A stretch of DNA of 61,443 bases from positions 1-61,443 of the forward strand of contig DFZT01000053.1 of assembly GCA_002382755.1 (NCBI GenBank), read 5' to 3'. Under the pieces are notes generated by a model that did no database searches, was not told the DNA's origin, and saw only the letters and a program-made list of their open reading frames with translations. The translations under genes were made by a program, and so were the position numbers. This document shows positions 34,175-43,149 of this stretch, piece by piece; position 1 is the first letter of the stretch; the number at the start of each line of letters is the position of its first letter. This DNA comes from Firmicutes bacterium UBA4049 (lineage in GTDB: Bacteria; Bacillota; Desulfotomaculia; Desulfotomaculales; Nap2-2B).

Positions 34175-35266
34175 TCAATCAGGCAATATATGAAGATCCT
34201 CAACGTCTACACTGATTCTAACCCGTGAGCCGCTTTGCAGGTCAAGTTCTTTCCATTCGTTGTTTGAAAGGATGGCTTTATACTTTCCATTTCCTGAACA
34301 AACGACCTCGAGGTGGGTGCTGAAGTTAACGACCCGTTCAATGAGTCCGTACCAGTTGTTGGCTTTGCTTTCCTCATAACCATTCGCCCTGCTTAAGCTT
34401 AAATCTCCGGCGTGAATCAACAGGGCAACTTCATCCGGGTACTTTTCCGGAATCTTCTTTCTCTTCAAAGGACCAAATTCTACAGGGCTGCCGGCCTGCC
34501 TGAACCAGGCCTGACCGTTCCTCCATTCGATTCTACCCTGCAAAATGTTTTCTTCCATAAAGAAATCGGCCAAATACTTTGATGAGGGCCGGAAAAAAAC
34601 ATCTTCCACTTTCCCCTGCCGCAGGATTCTGCCCTGGTCCATAACCAGAAGATGTGTTCCAAGCTGCAGCGCCTCATTAAAATCGTGGGTTACGTGGATA
34701 ATTCCCAATTCTTCGCTGTCATGGATAGTCCGTAATAGCTCTTTAATGGAACTGCGGGTCTGCGGGTCCAGCGAAGAAAGCGGTTCATCAAGTAAAAGCA
34801 GCGGCGGTTTGGACAGAAGAGCACGGGCAAGAGAAACCCGTTGTTTCTCACCCCCGCTTAAAAATTGGGGGTACCTGTCCAGCAAATGGGTTATTCTCAT
34901 GGCTTCGGTCAACTCGTCCACTCTTTTCATTATGCTTGATTCCAGTCTGTTTTTATGGGACCTGACAGCAAAAAGAATATTATCTTTAACATTGAGAAAG
35001 GGAAAGAGCAGGCTGTCCTGGTAGGCAAAACCAAATTTTCTGGATTCGGGAGCCAGCAAGGTTATTTCCCTGCCCCGGAGAAACATTTTTCCTCCCTTTG
35101 GATACCGCAGCCCGGCCAGCGTTTCCAGCAGCATAGATTTTCCGCAGCCCGTGGGTCCCAGGATAACAAGATATTGACTCTCCTCCAGTGTAAAACCAAT
35201 ATCACACAGTTGAAAATTTCCTTCCCTGACATGGAGATCCTGCACGGTAAAAAGAGCAGGTTTCAA
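34175..35266 (-). CDS. modC: Molybdate/tungstate ABC transporter ATP-binding protein
   Basis: The 363-residue protein has Walker A GPTGCGKSM (about residue 37), Q-loop AYQDSLLFP, signature LSGGEKQRVSLARA, Walker B LLLLDEPLSSLD and switch HVTHD. A C-terminal regulatory region (about 240-363) has TOBE-like strands. Its start overlaps the permease stop by 4 bases. It powers import of the oxyanion bound by the lipoprotein ModA. Whether molybdate or tungstate is preferred cannot be told from sequence alone. Confidence 0.9.
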   Translation of the reverse strand: MKPALFTVQDLHVREGNFQLCDIGFTLEESQYLVILGPTGCGKSMLLETLAGLRYPKGGKMFLRGREITLLAPESRKFGFAYQDSLLFPFLNVKDNILFAVRSHKNRLESSIMKRVDELTEAMRITHLLDRYPQFLSGGEKQRVSLARALLSKPPLLLLDEPLSSLDPQTRSSIKELLRTIHDSEELGIIHVTHDFNEALQLGTHLLVMDQGRILRQGKVEDVFFRPSSKYLADFFMEENILQGRIEWRNGQAWFRQAGSPVEFGPLKRKKIPEKYPDEVALLIHAGDLSLSRANGYEESKANNWYGLIERVVNFSTHLEVVCSGNGKYKAILSNNEWKELDLQSGSRVRISVDVEDLHILPD

Positions 35267-36090
35267 AATCTTATCACCTCCTGTTTTAGAAAAAACTTCA
35301 AAGTAATCAGGGAAACCAGCGCCATCAGCAGCATGACAATGGCTGTTGAAATGGCAAACTTTAAATCCCCCATGGACATGTTCAAAAATATAGCTACCGA
35401 GAGGGTTTCCGTTTTCATCCGGGTGATACCGGCAAGCATTGCCGTAGCGCCAAATTCACCAATGGTCCTGGTCCACGTCATAATCAGGCCGTTAATAATC
35501 CCGTTTTTAGCCAACGGCAGAGTCACTTTGCCAAAAACATTTCCCGGCGTATAACCCAGAGTACGGGCGATATTTTCCATGCGGGGATCAATACCGTCAA
35601 AGGCCTGCTTCATAATTCTCACTGCGTAGGGAGTAGCAATAAACCACTGGGCTATTACAACACCGGAGGAAGAAAAAACTATATCCAGACCCAGCGCAGT
35701 TAAAAAACCCCCCAGTACCGGCCCAAAAAGAATCAGCAGGGCTATCCCGCTGACTAACGGGGGAAGGACGATTGGTATATCCAGCAGGGTGTCTACAAAA
35801 GCTTTGCCGGGAATTTTGTATCGTGAAAGTATATATGCCGCCGGCAGGGCAAACAGTGCGGCCAGCCCTGTAGCCAGCACGGAAGTCCACAGTGTAAAAA
35901 ACAGCGCAAAATGAAACTCTTCCTGCCGCAGAACGGTTTTAACCGTCTCCCAGTTGGCGTAGTTCAGCAGCCCTCCGATAAGAAGCAGTATAAACAGGAC
36001 CAGGAAAATGAATAACAGCCAGAAACAACCGATCAGAAGGCTCCGGCTGTTATCCCTGAATGTTGTTCTATTGTTTTGTTCTAAAGCCAT
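35263..36090 (-). CDS. modB: Molybdate ABC transporter permease
   Basis: I start at ATG 36088-36090 (MALEQNNRT), which overlaps the end of modA by 23 bases; a longer frame to 36126 lies wholly inside modA. The 275-residue protein has about six membrane spans and the permease EAA-type loop IDPRMENIARTLGYTPGNVFGKVTLPLAKNG (shown in part: MENIARTLGYTP). The REFGAT-like IGEFGATAMLAG segment is typical of ModB. Confidence 0.9.
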   Translation of the reverse strand: MALEQNNRTTFRDNSRSLLIGCFWLLFIFLVLFILLLIGGLLNYANWETVKTVLRQEEFHFALFFTLWTSVLATGLAALFALPAAYILSRYKIPGKAFVDTLLDIPIVLPPLVSGIALLILFGPVLGGFLTALGLDIVFSSSGVVIAQWFIATPYAVRIMKQAFDGIDPRMENIARTLGYTPGNVFGKVTLPLAKNGIINGLIMTWTRTIGEFGATAMLAGITRMKTETLSVAIFLNMSMGDLKFAISTAIVMLLMALVSLITLKFFLKQEVIRF

Positions 36091-36865
36091 ATTTTGCGAA
36101 TACCGCCGGTCCCTCTTCTGTGGCAAATTTCATGAAAGCGTCAGCCTGATCCTTATTGGCGGAATATTTCAAGGTGGCTACAGGAATCTCTTCGACCATA
36201 TTTATCTCCGGATCGATTTCCACCACTTCAATTTTATCCTTTGATTTTACAGTGTTGCTTATCTCTACAATACCGGCGTTTCCCTGTCCCATCGTGATGG
36301 CGGTTACGACTTTGGCCGGAGTTTCCATGCTGGCCAGGATGTTCTTTTCCACTTTTGCGTCGATGCCCGCATTTTTAAAGATTTTAAAAGCGGTCTTACC
36401 GATAGCGGTAGCTTCCTTATCCGGGATCACCAGCTTAACTCCATCTTTGGCCAGATCCTCGACCTTGGTTATTTTAGCCGGGTTGCCCTTGGGAGTGACG
36501 ATTACCGGGGTGACGTAGGCCACCGGCCCGGCCATATTTTCAATATGTCCGGCCTGCTTGGCTTTATCTACAAAAGACATGTTCCCCGGCAGATAGATAT
36601 CGCCTTTTTTAGTTGTTTCCAACTGGTTAAGCAGCGCACCGGAGTTGTTAAAGTTCATTTCCACTTTGACGCCCGTTTTTTGCTCAAATTTCTGGGCTAG
36701 CTCTGTAACCGGGTCTTTCAAGTTCGCTCCCACATATGCGTATAAAGTTACCGCCGCTTTAGGGGTTTCCGCCTTGGGGGTTTCTTTTTTGGCGCTGCAT
36801 CCCGCAAACGCTGTTACAAGGACCAGCAACAGCAGCAAGGCAAAAAATTTTGTTTTACTTCTCAT
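36068..36865 (-). CDS. modA: Molybdate ABC transporter substrate-binding lipoprotein
   Basis: A lipoprotein signal ends at AFAGC (Cys about residue 23). The mature domain is a type II periplasmic-binding fold: LYAYVGANLKDPVTEL, NNSGALLNQLE, GDIYLPGNMSFVDKA, VIPDKEATAIGKTAFK and AKYGFRTK. It delivers molybdate (or tungstate) to ModBC. Compared with standard ModA the SLT-type oxyanion loop reads GANLKD, so anion preference may differ. It lies between modD and modB in one leftward operon. Confidence 0.9.
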   Translation of the reverse strand: MRSKTKFFALLLLLVLVTAFAGCSAKKETPKAETPKAAVTLYAYVGANLKDPVTELAQKFEQKTGVKVEMNFNNSGALLNQLETTKKGDIYLPGNMSFVDKAKQAGHIENMAGPVAYVTPVIVTPKGNPAKITKVEDLAKDGVKLVIPDKEATAIGKTAFKIFKNAGIDAKVEKNILASMETPAKVVTAITMGQGNAGIVEISNTVKSKDKIEVVEIDPEINMVEEIPVATLKYSANKDQADAFMKFATEEGPAVFAKYGFRTKQ

Positions 36866-36922
36866 ATTGATTTCTCCTCCAAATCAAATTCCGTAAGCGA
36901 TACTCTTCTTCATTCCATTTTT

Positions 36923-37771
36923 TTAATCGATTTTATCGATAACTACCTTAATATCCGCCGGTTTGCAAAAATAGACAGCAGTAGTGACAATGGCGTCAAT
37001 GCCCGTCCCGGCATATTCACGGACATTGTTCTGGTTAATGCCCCCGGCGGCAATGACGATAATTCCCGGATGCGCCGCCTTGATTTTCTCAACCCATCCC
37101 TTGAGATCCCCGGGGCTGACTTTGTCGAACTGAATTCCGTCGGCCCCGGCGGCTGCCGCCTTCATAGCCTCGTCAAAGCTATCAGACTCAATGATTATCT
37201 TTTTTTCACAGGCTGTTTTTTTGATTTCGCCTATCTTTTCCAGGAGCCCTTCATAACCCCCCAGAAAGTTCCAATGCTGCTTGAAGATAAGAATCGTTTC
37301 AGAAAGCCCCAGCCTGTGAGGATACGCCCCTCCGGCCAGAACGGACTTAAGCGTGAGTTCTTTGGTGCCCGGAAATATTTTTCTGGTCGCCACCACTTCT
37401 ATAGAAGGATTGACCTCTCTGGCATTGTCCAGCAATTGCCTTGTCCTGGTCGCAATGCCGCAGCAGTATTCCAGAATGTTCTGGCAAACTTTCCAGGCCA
37501 TGTGCAGGTTTTCAGCCTTCCCTTCGCCTGCAATAATGGTCTCCCCTTTTTTCATGGCGGCTCCGCTTTCCAAACACCGGACAGCTTTTATGTCCAGCTT
37601 CTGAAATATCCGCAAAACCTCTTCCGAACCGGCCAAAACTCCGTCCTCTCTGGTAGAAAACACAATCCTGCCCTGCTTCCTGCCAATGCCGAGGAGCATA
37701 GTGGTCAAGTCAATGTACGGCACGTCCTCCTTGATCAATCTGCTGATTGTTTCATCTGAGATAAAGACCAC
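36923..37771 (-). CDS. modD: ModD, quinolinate phosphoribosyltransferase-like protein of molybdenum utilisation
   Basis: The 282-residue protein is homologous to nicotinate-nucleotide pyrophosphorylase (NadC), with NILEYCCGIATRTRQLLDNA, VVATRKIFPGTKELTLKSVLAGG and IIVIAAGGINQNNVREYAGTG. It shows the ModD-type features (DVPYIDLTT start, FPGTKELT in place of the NadC TRKTTPG element). It is the first gene of modDABC, from a GTG behind AAAGGGGG. ModD is found only with molybdate transport genes; its reaction is not established. Confidence 0.88.
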   Translation of the reverse strand: MVFISDETISRLIKEDVPYIDLTTMLLGIGRKQGRIVFSTREDGVLAGSEEVLRIFQKLDIKAVRCLESGAAMKKGETIIAGEGKAENLHMAWKVCQNILEYCCGIATRTRQLLDNAREVNPSIEVVATRKIFPGTKELTLKSVLAGGAYPHRLGLSETILIFKQHWNFLGGYEGLLEKIGEIKKTACEKKIIIESDSFDEAMKAAAAGADGIQFDKVSPGDLKGWVEKIKAAHPGIIVIAAGGINQNNVREYAGTGIDAIVTTAVYFCKPADIKVVIDKID

Positions 37772-37801
37772 AGTAAACCCCCTTTCGACTTATTATTTAT
37801 A

Positions 37802-37831
37802 ATGATATATTGCTCAAATGGAGATTGTCAA
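37802..37831 (-). promoter_or_regulatory. modDABC promoter with a repeated AATGATATAT element
   Basis: On the minus strand TTGACA (37826-37831), 18 bases, TATCAT (37802-37807). The plus-strand string AATGATATAT covers the -10 (37801-37810) and recurs at 37922-37931, so it is a candidate operator for a molybdate- or tungstate-responsive repressor. Confidence 0.5.
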
Positions 37832-38112
37832 TTGCATTCACTATTTTATGCCATGTTATATTATCTCTCGAACGTTTACCCTAGGCAATCTGATATCCCT
37901 TCATCAGCATAACCCTACATAAATGATATATCCGCAACATAAGTTAACGAATGCCGGACACCCGATGCGCCGCTGCGGGAAACCGGATACTGTCCCAGTC
38001 CCAACATTATTTTTGACTTTTATTTGCAATGTATTAGAATGAAACCGAAAGAGGATGTTGCTATTAATGCTGACGAGTTTGGCAGATTTAAAGCTCTAAT
38101 TAGGATAATCAA
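37832..38112. other. Gap between modD and recD2
   Basis: It holds the second AATGATATAT copy (37922-37931) and no supported gene. No Moco riboswitch was recognised. Confidence 0.4.
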
Positions 38113-40245
38113 ATGGATTTTTTACGCTGTGTAGTCGACCGCATAACATTTATAAACGAAGATAACGGCTTCTGCGTTATTAAAGTTAAGGCAAAAGGAT
38201 TCAGTAACCTTGTTACTGTTATCGGAACCATGGTTTCGGTAAATGCAGGCTCAATCCTTTCCCTTAAGGGTGAATGGAAAAACGACAGCAAGTTCGGACG
38301 TCAATTTGCGGCTTCTGAATGGGAGGAAACGCTTCCCGCTACCGCCTACGGAATAGAAAAATACCTTGGCAGCGGTCTGATCAAGGGAATAGGCCCCATA
38401 TTTGCCAAGAAGATTGTCCAACAGTTCGGAGCCGGCACATTAAATATTATTGAAGCAGAAACTGATCGGTTGATTGACGTCCCGGGCATAGGCAAAAAGC
38501 GCATTCAAATGATCAAGTCCGCATGGCAGGAACAAAAAGAAATCAAAAACGTCATGCTTTTTTTGCAGGATCATGGGGTCAATACCTCTCACGCTGTCAA
38601 GATATATAAAGCATATGGCAACAACAGCGTCTCCATAGTAAAGACCAATCCCTACAAACTGGCTGACGACATCCGGGGTATTGGTTTTAAAACCGCCGAT
38701 ACAATTGCCGCTAAGATGGGATTTGATAAAGAGAGCTTTGTACGATGCAGAAGCGGTATTCTATATACTTTGAACGGACTTGCGGATGAAGGCCATTGCT
38801 ATGCGGCAAGAAACCAACTGATTAAGACCGCTAAAAAATTGCTAGAGATAGAAGAATGTATTATCTCAATCACTCTGGATCACATGATAAGGGAAAAAGA
38901 CGTTATACTTGAAAATCCCGACGCAATATATATACCGCCCCTGTTTTTCAGTGAAACCGGTACGGCAAGAAGGATCTATGAAGTTTTAAATACTCCCGGC
39001 TATAAACCAATCAACGACCTTAATAAAATTATCAGCGATGTACAAAATAAAACCGGCATTATTTATGATCAGGTTCAGATACAAGCCATCAACTGCGCCG
39101 CGCAGTCAAAAATAATGGTCTTAACGGGCGGACCCGGCACAGGCAAAACAACTATCACATCAGCCATCATAGCCGCATTTGCAGAGAGCGGTATGCAGGT
39201 CCTGCTTGCTGCGCCCACAGGGCGCGCCGCCAAACGTATGGCCGAAACAACCGGCATGGAAGCTAAAACTATACACAGACTGCTTGAATATAAGCCTCCC
39301 GACGGATACCAGAGAAACAGCGATAACCCCCTGGAAGGCGATGCGCTTATCCTTGATGAAGCTTCTATGATTGATATTGTCCTAATGCATAATCTTTTCA
39401 AAGCAGTACCCGACCATATGACTGTAATAATTATCGGTGACGTCGATCAGCTTCCCTCCGTTGGTCCCGGCAATGTGCTGCGGGATGTAATTGACTCGGG
39501 CGCAGTACCGGTTATAAAACTCGAACATGTTTTCAGGCAGGCAATGGGCAGCGCGATAATCAGGAACGCGCATCGTATTAACAATGGAATTTTCCCTGAT
39601 CTTAGACCCGATAAGAACAGCAACTTCTTTTTCATTCAAGCCGATGATCCCGCCAAGATACCGGACATTATAAAACAGCTCTGTACTACACGCCTTCCCG
39701 CATATTACAAGGTAGATCCCATCCGTGATATCCAGGTCTTATGTCCCATGCTGCGCGGCAATACCGGCGCCGTTAATATGAATATACAACTGCAGGCAGC
39801 ATTGAATAGCAGTTCTTTATCTTTAAGAAGAGGCGGCGCCGAATACAGACTCCGCGATAAGGTCATGCAAATAAGAAACAACTATGATAAGAATGTATTT
39901 AACGGGGATATCGGCATAATATCGGATGTGAACTTGGAGGACAATACCCTTACTGTAAGCTTTGACGGCGTTCCAGTTTTATATGACATATCGGAGCTGG
40001 ATGAAGTTGTTTTGGCCTATGCCACAACTATTCACAAAGCTCAAGGCTCCGAGTATCCTATAGTCGTACTGCCGCTTACAATGCAGCACTATATTATGTT
40101 ACAAAAAAATCTCCTTTACACAGCCATAACCCGTGCAAAGAAAATTGCAGTAATAATCGGAAGCAAAAAAGCTATCGCGTACGCTGTTAAAAACAACCGG
40201 GTTATCGAAAGAAACACCGGGCTCAAGGATAGATTAAAAAATTGA
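38113..40245 (+). CDS. recD2: RecD2-type ATP-dependent DNA helicase
   Basis: The 710-residue protein has an N-terminal OB-like region, helix-hairpin-helix repeats (GLIKGIGPIFAKKI, LIDVPGIGKKRIQMI, IRGIGFKTADTIA) and a superfamily 1B helicase core. The core has Walker A GGPGTGKTT (about residue 339), DEASMID, GDVDQLPSVGPG and the C-terminal YATTIHKAQGSEYP and AITRAKK. RecD2 unwinds 5'-3' and acts in repair and replication-fork protection without RecBC. It lies alone, divergent from modDABC. Confidence 0.93.
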   Translation: MDFLRCVVDRITFINEDNGFCVIKVKAKGFSNLVTVIGTMVSVNAGSILSLKGEWKNDSKFGRQFAASEWEETLPATAYGIEKYLGSGLIKGIGPIFAKKIVQQFGAGTLNIIEAETDRLIDVPGIGKKRIQMIKSAWQEQKEIKNVMLFLQDHGVNTSHAVKIYKAYGNNSVSIVKTNPYKLADDIRGIGFKTADTIAAKMGFDKESFVRCRSGILYTLNGLADEGHCYAARNQLIKTAKKLLEIEECIISITLDHMIREKDVILENPDAIYIPPLFFSETGTARRIYEVLNTPGYKPINDLNKIISDVQNKTGIIYDQVQIQAINCAAQSKIMVLTGGPGTGKTTITSAIIAAFAESGMQVLLAAPTGRAAKRMAETTGMEAKTIHRLLEYKPPDGYQRNSDNPLEGDALILDEASMIDIVLMHNLFKAVPDHMTVIIIGDVDQLPSVGPGNVLRDVIDSGAVPVIKLEHVFRQAMGSAIIRNAHRINNGIFPDLRPDKNSNFFFIQADDPAKIPDIIKQLCTTRLPAYYKVDPIRDIQVLCPMLRGNTGAVNMNIQLQAALNSSSLSLRRGGAEYRLRDKVMQIRNNYDKNVFNGDIGIISDVNLEDNTLTVSFDGVPVLYDISELDEVVLAYATTIHKAQGSEYPIVVLPLTMQHYIMLQKNLLYTAITRAKKIAVIIGSKKAIAYAVKNNRVIERNTGLKDRLKN

Positions 40246-40402
40246 ACATATTTCATCTCACCGTATATGGGAGAGCAATAAATATGCCGCCAAGCCATCC
40301 AGCGGCGGCCGCTGCGTTGACTCGGGGATAAAGAGCGCCTGTCGTCTGCGGTAGTATAAATAATTACGTGCAATGGATTAATTCCTTAATAAGGGTCATG
40401 AA

Positions 40403-41713
40403 ATGAAAAAAGCGGAAAATATCCTTTTGATTTTAATTTTATTAACCGCCTGGCGTGTAATTTGTTTTACGGGTTCAACAGGCTCGACTTCTGTGAAATC
40501 AGATAAGGAGATTTGTGTATCTGAAAGGGCAGTTTTATTTGACGGATCTTATTTTGTACCGCTTGAGGAGATCTGCAAGATGTTCGGTCTGAAAGAGGAA
40601 ATCAACGGAAATGAGACATTTGTTAAGAATGATAAATACAATATAATTCTAACAAGGCTTTCAAAAATTGTCTGGCTTAATAACAAGGTTTTCAGCCTTA
40701 GCAAGCCTGTAACCATATACGAAAACAAATTTTATATCCCTTTGCGCTCTTTTAGCGAACTTCTTGGAGCAAAAATTAAATACCAAGAGCCCGGCAAACC
40801 TGTTTGGGTAATCCTTCCTAACGAAAATGATCAAAATGTCATGATCAACTTTGCCGGTGATTCTGTACTTGCCTGTTCCCTCGAAAATGTTGTCAAAAAT
40901 GATTACGGCTACCCTTTTGCAAACCTCGCCTGTTTTAAGAATTCAGACCTTTTCATGCTTAACCTGGAAAATCCCATTACTGCTAGGGGTACAAAGGTTC
41001 CGAAGAAGTATAACTTTCGCATGCGCCCTGATTATATAAAAATACTACAGGACGGCGGTGTTGATATTGTCAACCTTGCCAACAACCATACCGGGGACTA
41101 TGGCGCCCAGGGCATTGAAGATACGTTAAAGCACCTTGACGACGCGGGGATAAAGCATGTAGGCGCAGGATTAAATCAGGCGGACGCAAGAAAACCGGTT
41201 GTGATAAAGATTAAGGGAATAAAGATCGGTTTTTTAGGCTATTACAACAGTCCGGATTATACAACCGGAACCAACCCGTTTAACGAAAGAATCTTAAAAG
41301 AAGATATCTCAAATCTCAAAGAGATCGCCGATTATGTAATAGTAAATTTCCACTGGGGTGAAGAAAATGCCGGCTATCCAAAACCTTATCAAATAACGCT
41401 TGCTCACCTTGCAGTTGATTCGGGCGCTGATTTAATTGTCGGCCATCACCCGCATGTCCTGCAGGGAATAGAAAAATACAAAAATGGCCTTATAGCTTAC
41501 TCGCTTGGAAATTTTATTTTTGGAGGAAACAACAGGACCAAATACGATACGGTTCTTTTACAGCTAAACATACAGGACGGCAGAATTTTGCCCTGCCTTG
41601 TCCCGGTATGCGTGAAAAACTGGCAGCCTATCCTTTTGAACCATGAGGAAGGTGAAAAGATTATCAATACTATTAAAGATCGCTCGAAAATTTTTCAGCA
41701 TCCATTCATATAA
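40403..41713 (+). CDS. CapA-family metallophosphatase-like protein with a stalk domain
   Basis: A signal peptide (about 1-25) is followed by a copper-amine-oxidase-type stalk domain (about 40-130; FVPLEEICKMFG, YIPLRSFSELLGAKI) and a CapA domain (about 145-400). The latter shows INFAGDSVL, MLNLENPIT, NLANNHTGDYG, VNFHWGEE and VGHHPHVLQG with metal-ligand Asp, Asn and His residues. CapA proteins act in poly-gamma-glutamate or capsule production; this single-gene setting without PgsBC suggests another surface function. A decayed copy follows at 41921. Confidence 0.88.
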   Translation: MKKAENILLILILLTAWRVICFTGSTGSTSVKSDKEICVSERAVLFDGSYFVPLEEICKMFGLKEEINGNETFVKNDKYNIILTRLSKIVWLNNKVFSLSKPVTIYENKFYIPLRSFSELLGAKIKYQEPGKPVWVILPNENDQNVMINFAGDSVLACSLENVVKNDYGYPFANLACFKNSDLFMLNLENPITARGTKVPKKYNFRMRPDYIKILQDGGVDIVNLANNHTGDYGAQGIEDTLKHLDDAGIKHVGAGLNQADARKPVVIKIKGIKIGFLGYYNSPDYTTGTNPFNERILKEDISNLKEIADYVIVNFHWGEENAGYPKPYQITLAHLAVDSGADLIVGHHPHVLQGIEKYKNGLIAYSLGNFIFGGNNRTKYDTVLLQLNIQDGRILPCLVPVCVKNWQPILLNHEEGEKIINTIKDRSKIFQHPFI

Positions 41714-41830
41714 TTCATACAATAATTCATACAAAAGGTTATTCAACCGCCGCGCAAACCTGGCATTATTTGTCTTTGTACAATTTCGACATATTTTGCT
41801 ATGATTTTTATTGCAGGCCCTGTCATAAGT

Positions 41831-41861
41831 CAGCCTCCTTTTCTGAATAGGCTGCTTTTTT
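41831..41861 (+). terminator. Intrinsic terminator after the CapA gene
   Basis: CAGCCT pairs with AGGCTG across a 12-base loop and is followed by CTTTTTTA. It is 118 bases after the stop. Confidence 0.5.
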
Positions 41862-41920
41862 ACCCCCAGGTAAACGGGCCTGCGTCCTCTACAATCCATC
41901 GCTAGAAAATTACAGCAATC

Positions 41921-42101
41921 CCTTGCAAACCTCCCTGTTTTAAAGATTCAGACCTTTCCATGCTTAACCTGGAAAATTCCGTTACTGCAAGAGGCATAAA
42001 GATTCCAAAGAAATATAACTTGCGCATGCGCCCTGATTATATAAAGATACTACAGGAAGGCGGCGTAGATACAGTGAGATTTTGCCCTGTCTCGTCCCGG
42101 T
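41921..42101 (+). pseudogene. Decayed partial duplicate of the CapA gene
   Basis: Bases 41921-42070 nearly repeat 40912-41062 of the intact gene (shared strings include CATGCTTAACCTGGAAAAT and CGCATGCGCCCTGATTATAT). At about 42071 the match jumps to 41580-41610 (AATTTTGCCCTG), so about 500 bases are missing inside. There is no start codon or stalk domain. It is a relic of a tandem duplication. Confidence 0.85.
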
Positions 42102-42213
42102 TAGCTGAAATGAACTTTTCGTTGGTTCTTTAAAAGTATGTGGTAATTATCTCCAGAATAAATATTGGGAGGAATGGTAACTATAAAGCATATTTGGAAA
42201 GGAGCAGAACTAT

Positions 42214-42597
42214 ATGAAACAAAAAAAGCTATTCTACATATGCGCGGCTGTAATAATTCTTACTATGGCAATTGCTTATTCGGCATTTGCCCTGACCTCA
42301 GAAAAAGAAAAGAGCGAACAACAAGTTATTGATGCTACAGAAATTGACGGTATTATAACGGGCATAAAAGGGAGTACAATTTCAATTAAGGGAGATGATG
42401 GTTTAACGAAAACGGTTACTTTTAATAACCGGACAGTCTTCCAAATCGAAAAAATAGTTCAGGCAGCGCCAAAGGATTTGAAAATTGGAGACGAAATAGA
42501 GGTAACATGCAGCCCTGCTGAAAAATATGGAATTAACGCGGAACGTATCAAGATTGAGGCAAATGATGATCTTGAAGACAATGAAAAAGGTAAATAA
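42214..42597 (+). CDS. Small secreted protein (DUF5666-like)
   Basis: A signal peptide (about 1-25, FYICAAVIILTMAIAYSAFA) precedes a small beta domain of about 75 residues (EIDGIITGIKGSTISIKGDDG, FNNRTVFQIE, DLKIGDEIEVTC) resembling the DUF5666 OB-like fold. It ends in an acidic tail (EANDDLEDNEKGK). The ATG follows GGAAAGGAG. The role is unknown; a surface or periplasm-side protein is likely. Confidence 0.75.
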   Translation: MKQKKLFYICAAVIILTMAIAYSAFALTSEKEKSEQQVIDATEIDGIITGIKGSTISIKGDDGLTKTVTFNNRTVFQIEKIVQAAPKDLKIGDEIEVTCSPAEKYGINAERIKIEANDDLEDNEKGK

Positions 42598-42629
42598 GAT
42601 TTACCAGTTTTAATAACGGCTAAAAAGAC

Positions 42630-42662
42630 AAGCCCCGCAATTCCTTGCGGGGCTTAGTTTTT
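42630..42662 (+). terminator. Intrinsic terminator after the 42214-42597 gene
   Basis: An 11-bp perfect stem AAGCCCCGCAA/TTGCGGGGCTT with loop TTCC is followed by AGTTTTT. Confidence 0.85.
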
Positions 42663-42664
42663 CC

Positions 42665-42741
42665 TGGTGCGCCCGGAGGGACTCGAACCCCCGACACGCG
42701 GTTTAGGAAACCGCTGCTCTATCCACCTGAGCTACGGGCAC
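42665..42741 (-). tRNA. tRNA-Arg (CCT)
   Basis: On the minus strand acceptor GTGCCCG pairs with CGGGCGC, the anticodon loop TTCCTAA gives CCT, the T arm is GGGGGTTCGAGTCCCTC, and discriminator A plus CCA are encoded. Confidence 0.95.
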
Positions 42742-42803
42742 ATTTTCAATTGTATTTTCTATTATAGCATAAAATCTTTGTACGGGCTAAAGTTGTCCTA
42801 ACT

Positions 42804-43067
42804 TTATACGAAAATGTGGTGAAGAACCGCCAGAAGAATTACACCGGGAACCTGCAGCACACCTGCGGTGAGCATGGTTACGGGATTTAAAGCCACCCTT
42901 AACCCGGCCTGGCTTAATAAGAAGTTGGAAACGTATAGCAAAACGCCCCCGATAACGAGATAACTGACTAAATGATAAACTAATTTTAAAGGCTTGATCA
43001 TGAACGGCCACATTAAAAGCAAACCAAACAACCCGGCCAGGCAGATTAAGGCTATTTTCCATTCCAT
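42804..43067 (-). CDS. bofA: Pro-sigma-K processing inhibitor BofA family protein
   Basis: The 87-residue membrane protein has two to three hydrophobic segments (ALICLAGLFGLLLMWP, YLVIGGVLLYVSNFLL, VLQVPGVILLAVLHHIF) and the family string ALNPVTMLTAGVLQVPG. In Bacillus, BofA holds the SpoIVFB protease inactive until late sporulation. It follows recR, as in many Firmicutes, and supports an endospore-forming host. Confidence 0.9.
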   Translation of the reverse strand: MEWKIALICLAGLFGLLLMWPFMIKPLKLVYHLVSYLVIGGVLLYVSNFLLSQAGLRVALNPVTMLTAGVLQVPGVILLAVLHHIFV

Positions 43068-43149
43068 TTCCCGTCACCTCTGATCTAGTTTTTAGACAAG
43101 CTTTTCTCTATGTATGCTTATGAGGCGACTTGGAATATTATTCCTTAAC

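Noticed and set aside
37772..38112. Moco riboswitch upstream of modDABC
   Set aside because: Only AT-rich sequence with a promoter and short repeats; none of the motif's conserved GC-rich stems is present.
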